Shown here: piece after piece, positions 58,601 through 64,000 of the stretch
Layout: every line of letters starts with the position of its first letter
How positions within the stretch are numbered: the first letter of the stretch is position 1
Source of the DNA: Anastatus disparis
Taxonomy: Eukaryota > Arthropoda > Insecta > Hymenoptera > Eupelmidae
Assembly: GCA_017163975.1 (NCBI GenBank)
Contig: JAFFSR010000264.1
Coordinates: 5,862,501-5,926,500, forward strand
Direction of reading: 5' to 3'
DNA: 64,000 nucleotides
Position numbers and translations under genes: made by a program
The notes under the pieces: model-generated
Told to the model about the DNA's origin: nothing
Databases searched by the model: none
Seen by the model: only the letters and a program-made list of their open reading frames with translations

Positions 58601-59694
58601 GATATGGATGACCTTTGGTCTTCATTAGATTTTACTATACATGAACCCAAACGTGAAACAGATCTAATGGCTTCTGCGACGACAACAGTTAAAAAAGATT
58701 GGTATGAAACTTTAAACTATTTTATGTAATTCATACTTTTATAAACATTTGCTAAAAGATATATCATTTTTTTAGGTTACACTTTCGACCAAAGACGCCA
58801 CTACCTTCAGAACATAGTCCAAGTGAAGAAAGCAGTGACAGTGATTCTGAAGATGAACCAATAAATTCAAGACGAGAACAGCTTCCTTTTCCTTTCCCAC
58901 CAGAGGCAACATCCATTTATGTTGATATAGAATCAGATCGATTGGATGATGATCCACCTTTCACATCTGAATTTAATATTTCAGATTACTTTTCTATTGA
59001 TGCTTTATCAGACTTTGATTTGGCACTTGCAGCTAGTAGTACTGTAGGGCCATTGGACAATAACAATTGGCGGACAGATCAATTAGGATGCTCGCGTTTT
59101 TTAATTTTACCTGAGGTCGATAGTTTGTTTACACCACAAATTCGACCACAGTGCAGTGGTAGTGCTAATAGTGTAAATACATCAAGTTGTTCTACTGCTT
59201 TAACATTTTGTTCCAGTAATCAATCAACATCCTCTAATACATCAGTGTCCATGCAGTGTACAAGTGTTAATGTTGAGACTCAGTCAAACCAACAAACTAA
59301 ACAACACAGACAATTACCAAATAATAATAATGCTGCTTCAATACTACCCAAGTCCCTAACTAGTCCAACTCATAAAAGAAATAGTTGCATAGGGGGGGTT
59401 AAAGTGTTTAGTACGACAGGAACAACTAGTAGTAGTGGTAGTACTCTTTTAAATTTTGGTAATAGTCATCAAAATGGACCTGTTACTCACATACTCAACT
59501 CAAAGAATTTATCAAATAATACCCACATCATAAATAATCAATCAGCAATATATTTACCACACAAACATCCGCCGTCCAATTTGTCGCCAGGCTTTAACAA
59601 ATTTGCCAATCACTCCAGGCAGCAGCATCAAACTCAAAATCAGACTCAGCAAATCCCAACGTCCGGGGAAATTACGCTTAATAGTAATAGGTAA
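55605..59694 (+). CDS. E(Pc): Enhancer of Polycomb, NuA4/Tip60 complex subunit
   Basis: Exons: 55605-55757, 56356-56494, 56911-57152, 57233-57489, 57721-57856, 57941-58234, 58347-58498, 58576-58701, 58776-59694, with phase-consistent GT-AG introns, giving 805 aa. The EPcA domain spans about residues 1-280 (start MSKLSFRARALDASKPMPIF; IPDYDMDSEDEKW; FRRRTEKMQTRKNRK; RREKIKREHMKV). After it come a basic stretch (EKRQYKKRKHK), the conserved PVSGGFGNWPWYN and PRCIGFARRRMGRGG segments, and a Ser/Asn/Gln-rich tail. The protein scaffolds the Tip60/NuA4 histone acetyltransferase in the nucleus and modifies Polycomb silencing. The last codon pair (AGG TAA) reads across a consensus donor (GTAAG at 59691), so a longer isoform spliced to a downstream exon is possible; none was found. 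The start is fixed by the family's N-terminus. Confidence 0.95.
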
Positions 59695-59715
59695 GATTAT
59701 TTTTCTTCATTTTTT

Positions 59716-59721
59716 AATAAA
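59716..59721 (+). terminator. Polyadenylation signal of the short E(Pc) form
   Basis: AATAAA 22 bp after the stop, supporting an mRNA that ends here with a very short 3' UTR. In AT-rich DNA this hexamer is frequent, so support is modest. Confidence 0.4.
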
Positions 59722-60415
59722 ATGTTTTATTAAAAAAAAAGTAAAAGAAATTAGTGTAAATAAGATGAAACTAAATTTGTGTGTGTATATAATATTAATT
59801 TATTAAAAAAACGCCATAAAAATATAAATACATAAAATATTAAACCTACACTACAAAGCTGATTTTATATAATCATTTTGAATTATTTTTTTTAATAAGT
59901 CTATAAAAATAAAAATTTTTATGAAGTTGATATAAAAACAATAGGTTTTGTAAACAGGATTTTATTTTTTTATTCTTTTTAATTATTCTTTGAATCTTTA
60001 TTTATTCAGTATGCATTATATGTTGGTGGTACATATAAAATTATTTACAACATTAGCGTTCTACCTTGGTTATATTGTAGACAAAATTTATCCAAATAAA
60101 AACGCAAAATTTTTAACAAGGTTTAGTAATAATTTAGATAATAATAATAATTTTAAAGTTAACATTATGAATATGAAGTTAGATAAAGAAATTGTACTTT
60201 TTAATATTTTAATGAAGAATTGTTAAATTTTAATAAAACATGCATTGTATACTTAAATATTAATATTATTTATTATTCTTTTGATACAAAAAAAAGTTGT
60301 ATGCTTTAAGTACATTTAATTTTAAAAATGCTTATGATTTATAATTGAACTAAAGATATAAATTATTAGTAATGATTAATTTTTACATATTGTTTTCTAC
60401 AAGATTTTAAAATTA
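59722..60415. other. No gene seen
   Basis: AT-rich. A 78-codon frame at 59990-60226 has no recognisable domain and is probably chance. Confidence 0.45.
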
Positions 60416-61755
60416 AGGATGTTCCGCGGTAAAGAGAAATAACAAACAGATTTCAAAGAAAATTTAAATAACGGTAGGTAATAACATACATGTTACTCAA
60501 ATAAATTTTCAAAGGACTACAAGACCTATGAACTGAGATATGGTCAATGTCCCAATTGCTACTCGCTGTTAGAAATGAACCTATTACTAACCGCTCAATG
60601 TTATTTAGATACAAAAAAAAATTTTTAACAATGAACGGCTAGTAATAGGTTCGTGAGTAGCAATTGGGACATTGACCATATAAAAGGAAATATTTTTAAG
60701 CATTTAACATTGAGTTGAATGGTCAGCTGTTGGTTTTTCAGATAAAAAAGTATTATATTAATTAACTGACAAACAGATTTTAATGAGATTTCAAGTAATA
60801 AACAATAAATTAATTTCGAACTTATTCATCAATTCATTTTAATCATTCAAGACTCGTGAGAAATATATTATCAATATAATTTTGATTTTTTTCAAGTCAT
60901 TCGCTTGCATTTACAATGCTTGGCAACACCGCATGATTAAGGTTAGAACGAACGTCAAATCGAATTGTAATTCTACATAATTTTAGCATAAAATTGAGAC
61001 TTTGGAAATTAAATAGAATGATAATAATTAAGATTGCAAACTTTAATTTATTTTATTAATATATTATACATAAAATATTATTAGCATATGAAAATATTTA
61101 TTAAATTATAACTATTGTTTGGTAAAAATTAAATTAATATTACATAGTAGTTAGGCACATTTTTAAATACAAGATCTAAATCTTATTATATAAGCAATAT
61201 CTTTTGTAAACGCTTGAAATAATAATATGCATTTGATATTAATTTTTTTATAAATTATTTTTTTATTAATTTTTTTATTAATTTTTTTATAATATTAATA
61301 AACGTGTATTTACATTATATGCTCATATATTTTTTTAATAAATTTTATACTCTTTGCAAATTTTCATAAATTTTTTATAATATTCTTTTACATTTAGTTA
61401 CAACTTTTCCATTTTCAGTTTTGCCAAATAAGTTTTTTAATCCATCCAATCCATTTTTCATAAAAGAATCTACAATCATTTCATACGAAATATCTGTAGC
61501 AATTATTTTTTTTCGCATTGCAATTGAGGTACAAAAAATATTTTTGATTTTTCGAATTTTCCTTTTTAATTTTAACTTTCGGCATTTTAATACAGATGTT
61601 TTGTCAGTCGATTCAAAAAATTCGAAACGACGACTATATATGTATATAAAACATATGAAATGAGTATCATAAAACGGTGTTGCCAAATTTTAAAAGGACT
61701 AGCGAATACAGTTTTGAAATAAAGGTTAATTGTAAGTTTACCAGCGGAACATCCT
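60416..61755. mobile_element. TA-flanked TIR element, 1,340 bp
   Basis: Ends AGGATGTTCCGCGGTAAA and TTTACCAGCGGAACATCCT with TA on both flanks (60414-60415, 61756-61757). It contains a near-perfect 144-bp palindrome (60538-60681) and a 103-codon minus-strand frame (61375-61686), Lys-rich, not recognised, that could be a transposase or accessory relic. Tc1/mariner-like by its target only. Confidence 0.65.
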
Positions 61756-61757
61756 TA

Positions 61758-62547
61758 AAGTAATGTTAAATTCAACAATGAGAAATAGTTATTTCCAAAG
61801 ACATTGATTTGAATAATTCTTCATTTTGATTACAATCAAATGAATAAATGTTGAAAATAATGTTAATAAAGAGAAATAAAATTGTTTTTATAATCTTGAA
61901 AAGAGTATATGAAAGTTTAAATGAATTAAAATTATTTCAGCTTAATTAAAAGTTTTTGACATATATTATTTTTATTGATTCTTATATATTTTTTTTTATA
62001 CATTATATTTTATATATTATATTTATCATAGGCAAGTTAGTTTAAGAAACATTTGTAGAAGGTGAGAAAATTTATTTGTGCAATTCAATTTTCATGAAAA
62101 CTATTTTATTATTGTTGATATTTTAGGAAAATTATCAGCTTTCTTCTTAATAGTATTATAAAATTTTAAATAATATATGATTACTACTTTCACCATATTT
62201 GTTAGATTCTCAAAATTGAATTCTAACAAATCAATATTTGATAAAAAAAAACAATAATTACTAAAAAATTTAGATGAAATGATAAGGGATAGAGTAAAGA
62301 AAGGTATACAATTTTTAGATGGATATGTCATGGAATTAATGTTTTATTTATTTATTTATTCCAGAGTTACATATAATAATAAGACAGAGTAACAGAGTTA
62401 TTTATAAAAGGTTTTATTTTATAGTAAAAGAAAACAAAATGAAATAAAAAATATAATATCACAAAATAAAAAAGGCATAATTTATTAGTTGAATATTTAT
62501 GACAATTCTACTTATTGCAATGTTTCTTTTAAAAATTATTTTCAAAT
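61758..62547. other. No gene seen
   Basis: AT-rich, featureless apart from poly-A/T tracts. Confidence 0.5.
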
Positions 62548-62694
62548 AAAACAATTTTTGCAATAAATGGTTTGACCATCAATTTATTTGACAAAACTTT
62601 TATTATGAGGGTTTAATGAGAAACCGAAACGTAGAATAATAAAAGTTTTGTCAAATAAATTGATGGTCAAACCATTTATTGCAAAAATTGTTTT
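62548..62694. repeat. Perfect-arm palindrome (foldback)
   Basis: Arms of about 60 bp ('aaaacaatttttgcaataaatgg' and inverse) around an about 25-bp centre containing 'gggtttaatgagaaaccg'. Likely a small foldback element. Confidence 0.85.
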
Positions 62695-62864
62695 AATTAT
62701 TTAGCCATCATTAACATCAAATTTATAATTTCTATATTTTCAAATAAATTTGATTTTCTGATGGTAAAATAATTATAAATTTTTATGTTAAAACAGATTT
62801 ATTAAAAATTTATGAAATATTTTAATTTAAAATGATTTTGTACTAATTAGCCAATTAATTAATC

Positions 62865-63005
62865 ACTAGTGAACAATACGTTGTACTGAAAATTTTAATT
62901 AAGTACAATTTAAATAATATATATTCCAAGATATATTTGAAATGTATATATTATTTAAAACGCACTTAATTAAAATTTCTAGTACAATGATCTGTTCATG
63001 TGATT
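62865..63005. repeat. Imperfect palindrome
   Basis: Arms 'aatcac..gtgaacaatac.ttgtact' against 'agtacaatgatctgttcatgtgatt', about 65 bp each, AT-rich centre. Possibly a MITE; no clear target duplication. Confidence 0.55.
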
Positions 63006-63270
63006 TCATAATTTAAGCTTTAAATTATGTTTGATTGATTGATGTAGATGCAAAAATATGAAATTAAAACCTTTTTTTTTTCACGAGAAAAAATCAACCA
63101 CAAATAGAAAGACGATTTCAAATTAATTTCAAGTGTAGTCAATTTACTAAAAAATAAAGCGATTTCAAGTGAATTCATGTAATTTCACGAAGTTTATGGC
63201 ATTACTGGTTATTCGATTCCATTAATTATAAATTAAACATAGACATTATAAGTAAAAAAATCTAATTTAA

Positions 63271-63418
63271 CCTTTTAAGGACGGGACTGGTCGATATTTC
63301 GACCATTCAAGTATCATAATATTTCCTATATTCAAAACATAATATTATCCCCAAAATCACTCAAAAATATTATGATACTTGAGTGGTCGAAATATCGACC
63401 AGTTCCATCTTTTAAAGG
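63271..63418. mobile_element. TTAA-flanked MITE, 148 bp
   Basis: TTAA (63267-63270, 63419-63422) around CCTTTTAAGGACGGGACTGG and its imperfect inverse; inner arms contain 'gtcgatatttcgacc'. Third member of the about 149-bp TTAA group. Confidence 0.85.
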
Positions 63419-63422
63419 TTAA

Positions 63423-64000
63423 GTATAAATGAAATACATTGTATAAATTAATTATGAACAAAAGATAGTCCTGCAATACAGTTAATATAGAAAAAAAAAA
63501 TATGTATTATTATGATACTAAGGATGTGAATAATTTTCATATAACTTTTAAATTAATTAAGACACTATTTTTATATCAATAATTTTTATTAAAAAACCGT
63601 TTTTATAATACAGAAATAATTACAATCTTAAGTTAGAAATACTTCTTTATTTTATTGATTACATTTAAGCTTGAAATTAAATTTTTATTCTTTACAATCG
63701 GAGGTAGAATTGTAATTATATAATTTTTTATATTTATGTACCCATGTATACGCCCATGGATACCGACGTCAAAATAGCGCTATTTTTTATTATAACGTAT
63801 ACCATGAATAAACAACTTCATCTTTTATATTTTCTTCAACTTTTGCAAAATTGCTAAAAATTTCCAAAATTTTACGATTTTAAGATTTTGTTTTGAATAC
63901 ACTGATTTCATAACAGATTAAAATCGATTCAAAATTTGGGTGCTTCAATGATTTCAAGAGTTGTTTGCCCCTCGTTGTGAACAAAGCACATTTAACATAC
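63423..64000. other. No gene seen
   Basis: AT-rich DNA to the window end without frames or repeats I can support. Confidence 0.5.

Overview
The window is AT-rich eukaryotic DNA. Spliced genes with GT-AG introns, an insect-type BEL/Pao retrotransposon and a nine-exon Enhancer of Polycomb gene point to an arthropod, most likely an insect. A parasitoid hymenopteran would fit the composition, but I cannot prove it from sequence alone. Only the last 10 kb carries an ordinary host gene. The first 52 kb is a deeply nested pile of mobile elements.

Layout. 1-9575: a BEL/Pao retrotransposon duplicated as a near-perfect inverted repeat (arms 1-4166 and 4401-8563, 234-bp spacer). The right copy keeps a full gag (542 aa) and one LTR; pol is broken in both copies and interrupted by the same TIR element. 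9701-12670: a decayed DDE_1 (pogo/Tigger-like) transposase, a TA-flanked TIR element and scattered copies of the BEL/spacer junction. 12700-15700: mostly unassigned. 15742-52440: element 'A', a TIR element with roughly 1-kb arms, whose right arm was split by two independent insertions. 'C' (22329-32144) is a non-autonomous LTR element with 295-bp LTRs and a 4-bp target duplication. 'B' (32459-52143) is a 19.7-kb Mutator-like (MULE) element with long TIRs and an 8-bp target duplication. 52440-54490: LTR-like debris, a repeated-hairpin array and two adjacent PIF/Harbinger-like MITEs. 55605-59694: Enhancer of Polycomb (NuA4/Tip60 subunit). 59720-64000: AT-rich, with MITEs and palindromes.

Most notable biology. 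Element B encodes what reads as an intact 605-residue FLYWCH plus MULE transposase in eight exons whose junction phases all agree. A divergent Myb/SANT-like gene lies across a shared 1-kb upstream region. A 2,020-bp solo-LTR-like insertion sits exactly on the exon-5 splice acceptor, and its 4-bp target duplication (CAGG) recreates the acceptor. Across the window at least eight independent elements, 84 bp to 3 kb and many of them long palindromes, share CCC...GGG termini and an exact 2-bp target duplication of any sequence (AA, CA, AT, TT, CG). This looks like one unclassified transposition mechanism.

No database search was possible. Family names rest on motifs, element boundaries on paired termini and duplicated targets read by eye, and lengths may be off by a few bases.
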